This document shows positions 25,901 to 40,900 of a DNA stretch of 64,000 bases, piece after piece (the stretch's first letter is position 1; every line of letters begins with the position of its first letter). The notes under the pieces were generated by a model. That model worked only from the letters and a program-made list of their open reading frames with translations. It was not told the origin of the DNA and searched no databases. The translations under genes were made by a program, and so were the position numbers. This DNA comes from Undaria pinnatifida (Eukaryota > Sar > Phaeophyceae > Laminariales > Alariaceae), in assembly GCA_012845835.1 (NCBI GenBank), contig JABAKD010000022.1, positions 8,291,218-8,355,217 on the forward strand, given 5' to 3'.

Positions 25901-28900
25901 TCATGAAAATATATCGACACGACCTCTATCTTTCCCAAAAAAAACACCATTATTTTCGTTTCGCGCCCTCCCGCCTCCCCCCCTTATTTGGAGAAATCGA
26001 CTACTCGGGAAATTCATCCCAGCAAGATTGTGCTTGTATGTTTTCATGCGTGCTATACGGTGGTACCATGGTCAAAAGGAAACAAGAGCCGGCCTGGCGC
26101 TCGGTCACCGCCCGGCTACTATACTTCTTGGATCGCGGATCGCACAGCTTACTTGGTGGTACCTCCCCTTGCGTTCCGGCGAAGGCTAATTCCTTACCTG
26201 TGCGCCACTCTCGCAGTATTGGTACTACGTAGGCATTGATGATGGCCTCCTATACCGAAGTATGGAACAACACCCCAACCTTTTCTCCCGCGTCCAAACA
26301 AACAGCAGGTACACGCCGCATTTGGTTCCCGAAACGGCAAAAAAATCCTCTCCACGACCACTCAGCTTGAGGTCGTTAATCGCTCAAGCACCCGAGCTAG
26401 GTGGCGACACCCGGCAACAACGTGCTATAACATCTATTAATACCATGTATGTATCATTGGGGATATATTGTTCGGAAGGAGGGAGTTGCACAAACCCACG
26501 TCGGCGCCAAAACTACTGTATAGTATCTTATTATACAGAGGTCTGTGAAACTCGGGGATAGGACCAGAATGTCCTCTGACGACCACATAACGTGATAACC
26601 CACGGCCCATGTGTTCAGGGGGAAACGGAGCGCTTGTTACCGAGGCTAGCAATGCGATGTGTGTTGTTGGTTTCCCGAACGTGGGCAACGTGGTAATTGT
26701 CCATGCGTTTAGGGGGCAGCGTATATACTTGGAAAATATAGCATAGCGTTCTTTACCAGACAGCACCGGGGTGCTTAAATAAACCACCAGGTGCACACAC
26801 GAGTGTGCACCGTCGGAGCCGCAGAGCGAAAAACAGCATCTAGATTGTCCAGCTGTCATCATGAACGGCCTCACATCAGCGCGGCCACGTGTTCCCACGC
26901 TCGAGGGTACACAGCAAAAGGCCAGAAGACTTCTGCAACGAATTAAAAAGATACGTAAAAATAGACCAAACCGTAAACTCGTTTGGGCTGCGGCTAATAG
27001 TTTTTTCTCTCAGTTTTCCAAGAGTCTTGTGTCCCCGTTTTCAACTTGCGACACCGACCGCCGGAACTTCAAGCCAACCACGTACCCACGGGGAAGCTTG
27101 TATATGTACCAGGTATACAACAAAAGCTAGGCGTCAGTACCGCAGAAATATACATGCACATATATGTTTGTGTATCCTCTTTATGCTCTGTCGCAATCAC
27201 TTACCCGAACGTAAGTTTGGAACATGGCGCGGGAATCCGCGGCCTCGCTCTCGCTCTTCCCCGCTGAACTGTGGAAGGTAACCACGCCCGAGCTGGTAGC
27301 GCTGCCCATGCTGGCGCTGGCGGAGGCCGACACGATTCCGGCTCCTCCTTCGGCCAAGGTTTTGACGTCGCAAGACTCGGTCCTGCTCTGCTGCATCTGC
27401 GTGCTCGCGGCCGCTAGCAGGGTGGAGGTTTCCACCTATTAAAGGCGGCATCAATCAGTACCGGTAAAAAAAAAACGCGGAATATCGGCACGAACCGGTG
27501 TCAGTGAATTTAATGAGTGGCGCGATGGACGCATCGTACATAGTGACAATTTTTCAACAGCACGATGAACCTCTGTTGGGATATGGCGGCCCAAACCGCG
27601 ACAAGTGTATATCCTTTCATAAATACAGTCGTTCCCCTTCTCAATTGTGAGTGCGTTGCCTTCTTCCCCGTGACAATGCCCGCACTAAAGTGGAGACCCC
27701 GCACTATTCCGGGTTGGTGTGGTACACTCTACAAGGGACGAGGTGGTGACATGCGAACTTCACGGCACTAAAGTGCCCCCCCCCTCATTCAAAATGCCCC
27801 CCCCCGCACCTAACGTCGAACCACACCAGTACACTCCCAGGACGAGCGCTGCAACAGTACAAGCATCATCGTGCCGCACGCGTAACGCAAACCTCCTGTT
27901 AATACCGTTTTTTCGTGCTACCGATGGTGAAAAACGTCACGTTTTACTTCGACACATTTGCAGGGCTTCTCGTTGGTCATGACCCGACCCCCCGTCATGA
28001 ACCCCGACCCGACCCCCCCGCGGGGGGTCGGGTCGGGACGTTTATAAAAATTCCCGGGCGGGTCGGACCGAGAGGTTTGAAGTATCACGGGTCGGGCCGA
28101 GAGATTCTCAAGCTCTCACGGGTCGGGTCGTTTTTTTTGCTGCACTCCTAGCGTGGAATTACTCATAATAAACATAACAATGTTCAATATATATACATGG
28201 TTATTTTCCTCATTTGGAGATCCCCGTGACGGGTAAATTCTTGTTAGTTGGCCATAAACCGTGGTGCGAAACCCTACCGTACATGACAGTGCTAGTGTAT
28301 AACCCCCCCCCCCCTTGGGATGAAATGCTGAGCCGGTTTCCTCCAAAACCAGCGCGGAACGGATAACAACGGCGGTGGCGGCTTTAGGGAGGATGCCGTC
28401 CAGATCTTTCCATAGACGTGTCGCTCGGCGTATAGTAGACTCTACCGGTCGTCGAGAAATCCGCACTCGAAAACTCGTCCGAGGGGTGTGCTATACACCG
28501 TCACGTACGGTACCCTATCCTAGCGTTACCTACCTCCGACTCGGTCGTCATCGTCATGGTGCGGAAAAAGATGCCCCCCAGGAGGTGTCGCCCGTTGGAA
28601 ACGTGGGAGCCGAACGTGTCCAGGAACTGGCTGGCCTTGAGCAGCGTGTCCACGCCGAGGGCGCTATCGAGGGCCTCCTCCGACATCGTCATGGTCGACA
28701 CGGGGATGCGGAAGGACCTCATAGGACATGTGATTGCCTAAATTCGAGCATTTTTTTTTCGCAAAGCGGGGGAGGGAGGGGGGGGGGGGGGGAGGGGAAA
28801 GCGGCGGCGTCTAAACCAAAGCGCGTGCTGGGGGATAATCTCGTAGTGCGTGTCGTCTAACATCGTTTATGGCCGAGACCAGGATGCGGAAATAACTTCG

Positions 28901-31900
28901 TCGGGCATGAAAATCGCCAAATTCAGCAGATTTCGCGGAAGCGGGGGAGGGTGGGAGTGGACGGTGTTAAGGTGCGCGGTGTGTGCATGGGGGCAACGTT
29001 ATGTGATCGAAACGCGAAGGTGTTGCGTTATGTCACAGGGTAGACTCTCCTCCGGCTTTCATCGTGGGCGCGCTTTTTGATTCCCACAATTTTACAATAA
29101 CGTGATTTTATAAAACCTAACTAGTAGGTGAAAAAGCCGGGATTGTGAGAGATAGGAGGTTTGTCCCAGCTCTGGTGAGCCTGCGCCCCCATGTGTACGC
29201 TTGCTTCCAGGGGGCATGCTTTTTTAACGCTGTGGACGTAGCCGCATGCCAGTTGGGTTAAAAGTTTGCGCGCCTGAGCAAAAAGTAGGACAACGAGTCT
29301 TCCTTCTCACGCAACCCGTCAGCTTGAACATGGAACACGAAGTGTTGGGGACATGTACAGATAGTAGCGGTCATACCCCAACGCGGTAGATATACATACC
29401 ACCGAAAAAGCATCAACACGCAACTCGCCTTGCTAGGTTAAGCTTGAAAAAAAAAGAAATTCATGTTTACGACTGATGTTTTTCTTCGCCGTTCTACACG
29501 GTAGTGTAGGCGTACGATTTACTTTTTTTGTTTTTAGGAATAGTACGCCAAAAGACGGCATGCGCGCCTCTCGTACACACCTCCACTGTCGTCGCGGAAG
29601 TGGTGGTCTTCTTGTTGTTGGCGCTAAAAGCGTTGCTTCCCTTCGAGTCGCCCTTATCTTCCTGAGGCCGTATCGTGTCACGCGGAGGAAAAAACGTTTT
29701 TATGAGCGTCGAAAAAACGAAGACGCTCCACATCAAGGAACACGGCAACTACACCTTCTTTTTTTTTTTGCTCATCCCTTCCTTTTTCTTCGCACCTTCT
29801 ATTTTCCCTCATCCCTCCCTAGCATTATGATGCACAGATTGGGGTTCGAACCTCGAGTGGTACATTCGTTTCGTTCTCAGGACATTCGTCTGGGTCTTTT
29901 GACCTCGTCGCCGAAAGTTCGAAGAGCGCGAGTTGGGCAAAAAAAAAGCGATGAGAAAATTGACGAGCAACGAGAATGATGAACCTTCTGCGTGATAAAA
30001 GATTAAGGCACGTACGGCATATACCGAAGGGAAGAAAGGACGAGACCTGTGACAGTGGCTTGTCCACTAAAACACCGACAGGGAAAGCGATGATAAAAAA
30101 AAGAATGGAAAAAAAAATGGAAAACAAAAAAAAACGCACCTGTACCGGTCTCCTCAAATGTCTACCTCTCTCTGGCGAGGAAAGGTGTCACTCGTATCGT
30201 AGTTGATGGGCAAACAATCGGAACATCAGCATTTGTGCTTTCCAAACAATAATCGTTAAGTGCTTAGGCCAAGGGAACTTGTTCCCCGGGTTGCAGTTTC
30301 ATTTATTTTCAAGAAAAAGTCAGCCCCTCGAAGGAGCTGCTGAAGGATTATCGGCACCCATGACACTCGTTCAACGGTAGAGCACCCCCAACTTTTCTTT
30401 CCCGAAATCGCCGGGTTTGAAACCAGCTCACCGGCCGTACCTCCTGAAAAGCGGTGCCCCTTGCCACCCCGAGGTCATCGTTCGATAGACCTTTGCAAGC
30501 ATGAACAATAGGTCAAGCTTCTTTCTTCGTAGCAATAGTCCTCGCGTGGAGCATCCATGAAACGCTCGTTAAAGACAAATCGCCGTTTTGTTTTTGGGGG
30601 GGGGGGCGGGCTATCGTAGAATTTGTCGTGAGTCATCCTAAACGCTATCATGGGTCCAGTAGCAGAAGTTTCTGAGCTTCCTAAAACAAACGCGAGAGAC
30701 TCGAGATCCCAAACCCAGGAACATGATTTTCGAAGAAAGATATTCGTTCGCGTAACCCGACGAAACATACCCACCGATAGTTTCACGCTCTGAGGGGCTC
30801 AACCGCTCAGACGCAACTAGTTATCCAACAACTGCGTCCCTTACCGTGGGATGCCTTTGACCAATACCGCATAGTAGATGGGCCAGAGGGTACACGTTTT
30901 GAACCGGACTGATTCTACTATAGCCCCCCCCCAAAACAAAAGCATCGAATTTCTTTAACGAACGTTTCATGGCTGCTCGACTCGAGGAAGGGGTGCTATG
31001 AAAAACATTCCTTCGTGCATTTTCTTGTTTGCGAAGGGCTATCGAGCGAGGACGTCGGGGTGGCAAGGGGCACCGTATTTCAAGATATTCGGCCGGGATC
31101 TGGTTTCAAAAACCGGCGATTTCGTTCAACAAAAGTTGGGGGGGGGGGGGGGCAACCGCAAAGAGCGACTCAACGGTCTGTGACCATTTATCCCCCACCC
31201 CCCCCGCCGCTAGAAGTGTACCCTCGTTCTTTGGCGGTCTAAGTACATGGAAATAGAGTGAGATCGATTTTACCCCGGTAAAATGGTTAAGGTACTTTGT
31301 CTCCGACACACTATCGTAGCGCGCGTCATAACCTGTGTAGAGCCATCCCATGCCAGGGTTGCCCTTTTGCGGGGGCCAAATATTCCTGACCGGTTGAGTT
31401 GAAATCCGTAGCCGTGGAACCATCGCTTAGTACATGACGATGATTTTGCGAACGCCTTTTGTTCTGGGACTAGCGCGTGTAAACATTGGTCGATGGTTGC
31501 GCGAACGGACGTCTCTTAGAACTCGTGGTTCGGGTGAGGTATTGAGTTCCTTGCAGATGGGAGCTCAGAAACTTCTTAGAACCTGCTGCACCCCTATTAA
31601 TAGCGTGAGATGGCTCTGTGTCGCTGCGGTTATCGCTATCAACATTGGAAAAACGAAACTGTCAGTAGCAGTTGCGAAAAACCTGTGTTTTTCGTTTGGT
31701 ATAATCAAATATATATATATATATATATATATTTATTAAGAAACGAAATACAGTAGTAGCAGGAGCACAGCTGACACAATAACCGTGTTTCGCTGCTATT
31801 ACTGTAAAACTTTAAAAATACGGAAACATCATGACCCAGTCGATAAACTAACCTGCGTGTCGCTGGTATCGCACGATGCGGTACCGGTAGCTGAGCCCGC

Positions 31901-34900
31901 GAAGCCCGACACGCTCGCGGAGACGCCCCAAGACGTGCTGGACGCCTGCGCGATGCTTATCCCCCCGTTTTCGGTGGTCTTGGTGAAGTTGGAGGCCATG
32001 GATTGCTCCGTAGAGTGCAAGACGGAAGCTTCGAAGCTGGCAGACGCTCCTGCCCTGCATGGTGGTGATAGCACGACGTTACGATGACGGCGTTTCGCGA
32101 CAAGGGGGGGGGGGGGATGGGGGCGGTCATCGATAGCAATATTACTCTGAGTATGTTTGGCCTCAGGGATAGGACAGGAGACTTTGGCTCTATCTGGTGA
32201 CGGCTTCTCGTGCGACGAGGTGGCGGTTCGCACCAAGGGGGGCCGGGCGGGGACGGGGGCGTACTCATTTGTTGCTTGTCTTAGTCGTTTGACTATTGAC
32301 CACGCATCCCTTTCGAGACAGGGAAATTGTTCCTACTCCTAATAGAGCCACCTCCAATACAGGAGGGTGGGGGGATAGTGTGATGGTGTTGCCCTGGAAA
32401 GCGAAACCCGCCGTGAATTGACGTGCAGGTTCTGTCCTGACGTCGACGTCATTTTGTTGAGGTATTTGATAGCAATAATCTGCGAGAGGGAAAAAAATTA
32501 ACTGATTACCTGTGTGAAGGCTGAGGTCGGAATACAAAAGTATCACAAATTGGTGTCGACCCAGGGTGACGCAAACCAGTGTCTCGAAGAGGATAAACCC
32601 TCCAGAAAACGCACGGAGGAAAGACGATTGCACCTACTAGTGGTCGAAATAGGCGCGTCTTGAATAAGCACCGTGGAAAATTCCGAAGCGTTTTACCGGT
32701 CAGGTCACTTATCGGGGGCGGGATCAAGTCAGGGTGGCCCGATCCGACCCGATCCGTGTTATTTGAAAAGTTCCCGACACGGCCTGGCGTGACCCATGGG
32801 GTTTCGACCACATTCTGACCCGACCCGACCCGACCCGACCCGACCCGACCCGCAAGAATATGAAAACCTCTTGAATCGATCCGCAGGTCGGGTCGGGTCA
32901 TGACCTGTCGACAGCCTTGGAAAAATTGAAGAAAAATAAACGACGCGCGCAGGAAGACCAAACCCAAACACAGCGCGTGCTATATACATCGGGTCACAGA
33001 AAAACATTACTTCAGCTTACGTGCATTATTTGTTTTGTTTACTATAGGACATGGCCATGATTTGAGCTAATGTGAGAGCAACATTAACAACAACAACATC
33101 ACCACCACCACCACCACCACCAGCAACAACAACGACAATTTCAGAGTCTCCTTACATCTCAACGAAGGTGGGCTTCTTGAGGATCGGCGCGTACGGCTTC
33201 AGCGTGACGTCGTTTGCGTTGGGGAAGAAGTTGACGCCGTACAGCGCCATGCCTCCGCCCGCGGCCGCGACAAGCTCCTCGTGGGTGTCGTACGACCTGT
33301 GTCAGAAGCACAGCACACAGCTTGCAAAAAGTGAGTTTTTCGAAGAAATCCTCGATCTCACAGCTGTTATTGAAGCAGTGTATTCTTGTTTTCTAATAGA
33401 AAATAACATAGCAACTACGATTCCAACGATGTTTTAGTAGTATTTTTTATTCCTTCAGTGGAGTAGCCGCCCCAGTCGGTCAGAGATTGGACGCGTGCTA
33501 CGGTATGGAGGTACACCCCTTTTTGGCAAAGAAATGTTTTTTTTTCTGGGTGACCGGGCTCTTCAACCCGGGGAAAAAAACGCGCAACGCTTCTCGAGAG
33601 ACCCTTTTGTGTGTGTGTGTTTTTGGAAGTTGTACACCGCCTACGAAGCCGATCGGGGGATTTAATTGATTGGTCGTTTATCGGGCGGGGAGAGAATAGT
33701 ATTCTCCAAACTTCTCGAGTTCGATTTGGCTCATTCACCGGGCGGAGAGAACAATGTTTTCTCAACTTCGAGTTATTTCCAGGAGAGATACGGAGCATCC
33801 GCAAGTGACGAAGGAGCCTCGGAAAACACATGGCGAACCCCTGCACCGCAGCATTGGAGGGGAAACGGGTATGGCCATGAAAAACGGGCTACCCCTAAAG
33901 GACGCGTAAAAAAAGCTTCTCACCCGAAGAAATGGTCATCTTCATCATCGGCGACTACCGGCTGGGTCTTGTTCGATAACATGGCCATCAGGGCCGCCTT
34001 GATGTCGCTTTCGGTCTTGCCTGGTACCTGGTGAAAACGTCACGAGACGTCGATGAAAACACGTCGTCCGTCGGGTTACAAATCATGGCGGGGTTCACAC
34101 ACTTGAGCATCGGGTACAGAAGCCAATGGAATGCACGATCGCGTTGCACGGTGCGGTGTTTTAGCACGACAACAGCAGGACGGTACGGTTATACCCATTC
34201 TGGTGAAAGCTTACAATACACCCGTTTCTTCTTTTTTCATGAAAAAAATAAGGTTTATGCCTATCAGTTAGGGCATAGTGCACCATAATCGCGTTTTGCT
34301 TGATTACGTTAACGTATGTCATTGGTTTTTGTTTTAGAGCACAGTAGGCATACCTGGAGGAAAATCTGAGAACGTACAAAGCAAAGTAAACAAATACTCC
34401 GGAGTATGTAAATTACGGAGGGGAAACGAAGGCATGAAAGGATATTCCTACAGGATGGCAGGACCAACCACTGCACGTCGAACGGTGACCGCATAACTCG
34501 CAGCATCTCGGACACGCTAGAAACACATAGGAAGGTAGATGTGTTTCCGGGGTGCACAGCTCCCGACGTGATGAACGAGACAAGGGGAGGCGATACCGTC
34601 AAACACCATCGTGCTCTCCGGGCAACAAGGCCCCACTAATTATCGTATGACGTCCTTTCTGCTTCATATTCTGTGAGTCGGGAACAAAGGCGCAACAACA
34701 CACTCCCGTTCAAAATATCGTAAATCAACGCGGTGTTCGGGTATGGTGACATGATGTCACCGCAGAGAAGAAGGCTGGGAGGGGTGAGGGCGAGGGTGAG
34801 GGTGAGGGCAACGGGGGGGGGGAGGGGGGTATTAATCGTATCATACATGACCATAGTCTGTAGGACAATAGACCCTAGCACCCTTACAATGCCGGGACGG

Positions 34901-37900
34901 AGCACACCCTGTTTTCACCGGCCAGCAGACCTTGCCTACACCCAGCGAGGGGCTGGTTTAATGTATATATATATACATTTATCATGCTATCAACCGCCGT
35001 AACGTTTTCATTGCACCTTCAGCTTGCTTTGGAAGATGCTGATAGAACTCTCCGTGAGCTTGGAAGAACTCAGGATGTTCGAATCTTCCAGCTGACCCGC
35101 GGCGTCCAGCCCCAGTCCGAAGTCGAGCGCCTGCTTCCTAATCGGAGGGACGTCAGTGCCCGTAGAGTACAGCACCTCCAGGAGTCGCACCTCTCCCCTG
35201 GCTAGTGCTGGCGGAGGCTGACTGACTGGGATGGCGGCAGCGATCGCGGCCGCCCGCTCTGCCTTGGCCACTCTCACCTGGAATGAAGGCAGGAATACAA
35301 GGCGTGTGAAGTGCGTGACGGTTGGGTTTTACAATGGAACTATTCAATGGAGTTGTAAGACCTACTTTGTTTCTGCTGTTTCGCTCTCAAAATCTAGACG
35401 GCATTATATATATATATATATTACCACTTGGAAGGTGCTGTGGTGGCATTGTATTACGTCCATGTTTCAGTTAAGCTTCGTATGCAACATCGTTAAATTA
35501 CAAAAATCGTTTGATTAATGTCCGATTACTACGAACAACTACCGTAAGTGATGTTGCGAGATGATGCGGACTGCAGACAGTGCTGCTAACTGTACGAGTA
35601 GATGAAGGTAAGCTCTGGTGGCCGCTGATGATCTAGCTACTGACTTTTCATCAAAGGGGCGTATTGGAATATGGACTTGAAGTGCGTGTTTTGTTTGTTT
35701 TTTGCTATCTCTTTTACTCCCCAGCTCAACTCGAAAGAGGTCTTACCCTCAGCTAATTTCTGAACAAGCCGTGGTCACAGGTGTCTTTCCTTCTCCCCCC
35801 CCCCGGGGTACTTGCCTTCATTTTTATCGAGCATAGGGTTAAGCATTGCTACTTTTCAGTGTTTTATGCTTGTCGACGTTCGTCGATTTTTATACGTATC
35901 CAGCTTGTGCGCAGCCACTCGAAACAGGTATTCGGGGTATCTTAGTTTGGGTGTTGGACACATACTGCGGGCGGAGCTGATGTAGCTGCCTCGTATGATG
36001 TTGCAGTCGCTGCTGGCCGCCGATGATCTAGCTACTGACTTCTCATCAAGGAAGCGTATTGGAATATGGCAGCCACTACGCACGATATCTTAGTTCGTAC
36101 ACCGGACACATGACATATTCGGAGCTGATGCAGCTGCTACGGAACGCTGACGTACAGTTGCTGCTGTAGTAAGTAACTAATTAATACCTTTGGCAAAAAC
36201 AGGAGCTGTTATACATGATTCGACAGAATTGTATTCTCCAAAAACCACTCTACTTTAACTCCAAGTAAGTTGTCTCCGAAGACGTGCGTGGGTGCAGTTC
36301 TAAACGTGTTAAAACCAGTCTCTGCTCAGAAACGATGTACATCGGGAGCGTATTAATAGTTGTTCGATACTGTAGTTTTTTGTTAAGTCACGATTTAGAA
36401 ACCAAATAAGCCAGGTATGATATATACGGGCACACCAGGCATGTCATACCCGGCATAAGTATGTTTCTGGCTGATGAACGACTTGCCTCAGCTTTCATAA
36501 GTGTACTACGTATCACTTTGATTTGTTTTGTTTATCAGGGCCTGAGGTTATTCTCCCCATCCAGAGCGACTGGAGCCTAGGCTGTCCTGTGATCACGGAC
36601 TTGATTGATTGTTATGGTGATGATTGCGTTTCGCGCACCCACCTTCTTCGCATCCGCAGCAGCCTTGGCGTCTTTCTGCGCGCCCTCGTCTTTTGGTGTC
36701 TCCTGCAACGTGAAGAAATTGCGGTACAGGTGGAAACGGCCACGATATCATGTGTTACAGAGGGCAAGAAAGCTGTACGGACCAAGACTGCGGCGAGGGT
36801 GGATTCTGTAAATATTTGCAGATGTGCGTGCTACGATGGAGGTATTAACGGGCACATTTCCTTGCAAAAACGTTTTCTGAATGACGGGAATTCCTCAACC
36901 CAATGTCATCGGGAAAGTCGTTTTCGTTTACTGCAATATTCTTGGATGTAAAAGACTGATTCTTACTACGATAGCCCCCCCCCAAAACCAACGATTTTCT
37001 TTAACGAACTTGTCATGGCTGCTCGACACGAGGAAGGATGTTACGAATAGCATATCTTTCATGTATTTTCTAGTTCGCAAAGAACCATCGACCGATGACG
37101 TCGGGGTGGCAAAGGGCACCGCACTTCGGGAGGGGCACCCCCAGGAGCTGCTTTCAAAACCGGCGATTTCGTCAAAGAAAAGTTGGGGCATAGAACGACT
37201 CAAAAACTCAGCGATGGGATTGTTCATTGGGTGGCGCACGTTTCGCTTGCTCTCAACTTTTTTTTTTCTAGAGCTATTCAAATGAAGCGAGGAGTCCCAG
37301 AAAAAAAAAAGAAAAATGGGAGAACCTCTACGTAACGTAGCATGCATCCGCAGCATTAACAACTTTTTTTTTTCCTTCTTTTTTACTTTATCTATTAGCG
37401 ATAGGCACCTACCTCCATGGATTTGTTTCATACGCGCCGCCAAGAAGGTAGTCGTTTCACCCCGCTCCTAAGTAAGGTGTCAACACAGCCCAGCCACTTC
37501 GCTCATTCGGCGTACCCTCGGGGGCAAAAGAGGGGGTGGACTACAGTAGAGCTGTGAGTCGGCAGAATTTCACGACTAATAAACTACCACCCCGATAATA
37601 AATACCAGCTCGATGCAAGGGATGCTTGATTAGTGTGCGAAACTCCAGATGATCGGGAGGGCATGGCAACTAAACACCCCCCCCCCCCCCCCGGTCACAG
37701 TACTGGATGATTCAATATTTTGCTCTACAGCAGTAGCGGCATGGTGATACGATTGCAAACGAGTCTAAAGTTTATGGTAGCTGTACAGCATAGATAGCCT
37801 CAACTCCACATCGACTTTACATTTTTGACTGTCATATCGAGCTTATATTTAATGTCGGATTGGTAATCGCTAGGTGCCGTTAGCCGATTAACTGACTTTA

Positions 37901-40900
37901 GTCGGAAAGTCGACTGGAGAGATGGCCAGCCCGCTTATGGGCTTAAGTTAGGCGAGCGAAGCGAGCCAAATTAGCCCCCCACGGCCGGGGCGGGGGGCGC
38001 CCAAAAGGAAGAACATGCGTCCTGCATTAAGCAATCCTTCCTAAAAGTATGGGAACTGAATAAGTCGGATAGTCGGCATTTTTGGGAAACGACTAACTGT
38101 TAGTCCGACTAATAAACAAGTTAGTGGCTTAAGTCGTGCCGACTCAAAGCTCTACGAATGACTTCATTATACCTTGCCCTTGGCCTTGAAGGACGATTTT
38201 CCACCAATGACCAATTCCAACTTTAAAATTGACCAATCAGAAAACTGTGAGCACGAAATCTCTTTTTCTCTACAAGTACGCGTAGTCAAAGCTACGAGCT
38301 TCGTGTAGATCAAAGGTGGCGGTGCGCGGCAATCGCTTCTTCGCCCAAGGCGCCTCTGCTCGTGTTTAAATACCCGCAGGTGTACTTGTCCCGACACACG
38401 CGACGGCACGCAACGGCACCACGAACAGACGGACTCTCTAGTGAACCGACGCGCACATACTTGCGAAAGGGCGAAGGAGGGGGGGGTGGGGGGGTGAGGT
38501 ATACAAAACGACACCCAAAAACATCCTTAAAAAGCACCTACTTCGAAGTAGTATTTACCCTTTTCGGACTTCAGAAGGGGACAAAAAATATCAAATCGAT
38601 GCTATTTTATCCATTACAGCATGGGCCAAACGGAGCAGTTTTAGTCCGGGCCGCTGTGTGTGCAGGGGGTATGAGTTCGGGGTGCACGGCAGACGCCTGC
38701 TACGATAGGGTTCATGATACGACGGGGGCTCCTTATAACCCATTTCCAAACTCCTACAATGATTTCCTAGTCTAACTCCAAGTATTTTGTCCCCATGTTG
38801 GGAGTGCGGTGCTAAAAGGGTTCATTAACCCAACTTCGTCGGAGTCCAACTCTTGTTTTTTTTTTTCGACTATGTGAGCTGATCGATCTACATCTACTGT
38901 AGACGATGGAATGTTTCATCGGGGTGAACTTTTTTTTTCCTCAAGAAGAATCAGCTTTTGAGATGCGATGTATCGAGCTCCTTGAGCGAGGACCGTAGTC
39001 GTTCTACGGTGGTAGCCCGGGGCCCCAACTCCTTCAACGAAATCGCCGGTTTCGGAACCAGCTCCTGGCCGTGTCTCCTGAAATACAGTGAGCTTTGCCA
39101 CCCAGACATCATCGTTCGATAGTCCTTTGCAAACAAGAAAATACACGAAATTATATATATATATACTATGCGGCCTAAAGCCCCCCCCCCCCCCCGCCCC
39201 TCGCCCCCCCCGCCACATTCCCCCTCCCCTCCCCACAAACAAGAAGGATTTATAGCTTCCACGCACAAATTGAGCTGCCCCACCCGTCCCCCCCCCCCCC
39301 CTCCCCCCCTCCCGCCCCCCTTTAGATCAAAATCAGGCCCCCACGTCCTTAAAAACTCCGTCCTCCCCTCACCGGTTATTCGACTTACTTAGAGGATTCA
39401 CTAGATTAACTGATGCATTTCCTTCCACAGCTGTCAGACTTTGTCTCCCTCAGAAACGGGTTTTACAATTTCCGCGCACAGACTGCCTAACATCACCCTG
39501 TTGACCCTGATAGCTACACCGTAGTTGCGAGGGGGGTCGCCGACCTGTATCCTTGATGAGGACACACAACCCGTAATACGCGCGAACGGAGTATCACACA
39601 CAGCTTGCAAATATGAGTTTCGACAAAATATTCGATCTCACAGCTGGATGGAGTGTATTTTAATTTTTATAATGTAGACTATCCTAATGGTACTCACGAA
39701 GTGTGCCAGTTGCCGGCCGGTATGGCGGAAAAAAAACAAATTGGTGCCGTATCATCCTCTGTGCGTAAGTACTACAAAATACAAAATAATAACAGGGCAG
39801 CAGTACGGCAGTGCAGCAGTACGCACGGGAGTAAAAGGGCAGAGGAGTGCAGCAGTGGGGACGGTGGCACTCCTAAGCGTCAGTGAGAGGCCGGTATTTA
39901 ATAATAGAAACAAAGAAAAAGGTTTATCTCCCACAGGACGCAAAAAGACTCCCACGTACGGAACGGCCCACCTACCCACCACGGACGACGCAGACCCTAC
40001 ACCCACCCACCGACCAAACCTTTACTACATACAGCAGTACAGCAGTGCAGCAGTACGTACAGCAGCAGTACACCTGGTACGCGGGGAGGAGTTAGTTGGT
40101 TAGTTCTTGAGGACCTTGTAGGAAACAGGAAACAAACGAGGGGAGTTTAATTTTTCGACGATACTTGGCCATCTCGGGGAGCGAGCGAGCCGCCATCCAC
40201 CACCCACCCACCACCTACCATCCACCCACGGACCTACCCAGTACAGCAGTACAGCAATGCAGCAGTACGTACAGCAATACACCTGACAGGCGAGCAGCAG
40301 CCGATTCGTTGGTTACAATGCTCTCGGGCTGGGCGGGATTTGAAGTTGTTTAATATTCCCCGCCACGCCGGGGCCCAAGCGAGCCGTCCCCGGGAGGGCG
40401 ATTTCCACGCTCCCCCCTCGCCGAGGTTGGGCACCGACGCCCGTTCTTTCGCCGGCACGTCGTAGTGCTGCTGTGCGGATGGGACGTGGCAGGAAGGGCA
40501 CTCGGTCCGTGCAGGGAGGATGTGCCGGGGCCATTCTCCCTCGAAGATGTTCTCGAGCGGAAGAGCACACATGGAAAAGCGTGAGGCAGGTACCCTATTT
40601 CTGTGCCGGGCGTTGTAGAGTTACCGGTTCTGTCGATGCTGCGAGCGCCTGACCTGTTTGTTTAGGCGATCCCTATTTTGCTGGCGGCGAGAGCGCCTGG
40701 TGTCGTTTCCGCGTACTCGATTCCGCTGATAGCGGGAGCGCCGGGCGTCGTTGTCGCGTTCTCGATTGCGCTGACGGCGAGAGCGCTGGGCATCGTTCTC
40801 GCGTTGCCGATTCTGCGCACGGCGAGAGCGCCGGGCGACGGCGACGGCTCGACGCTGCTGTGATTGTTGTTGTGCTTGCTGTTGACGCAGGCGCGCTTGT

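Noticed and set aside
28320-28480. Possible exon between exons 8 and 9 (ATRLWKDLDGILPKAATAV)
   Set aside because: No donor with GT fits, and exons 8 and 9 join in frame without it.
30355-30430. tRNA-like TTCAACGGTAGAGCAC
   Set aside because: It is part of an inverted repeat F copy (complement of the GGGGGCTACCGT end); no cloverleaf partners exist.
37405-37470. Possible extra MACPF exon (ERGETTTFLAARMKQIHG) with acceptor CTTACTTAG and donor GTAGGT
   Set aside because: Its length leaves phase 1, which breaks the frame with exons 3 and 4. No compensating exon was found. It could still be part of another transcript.
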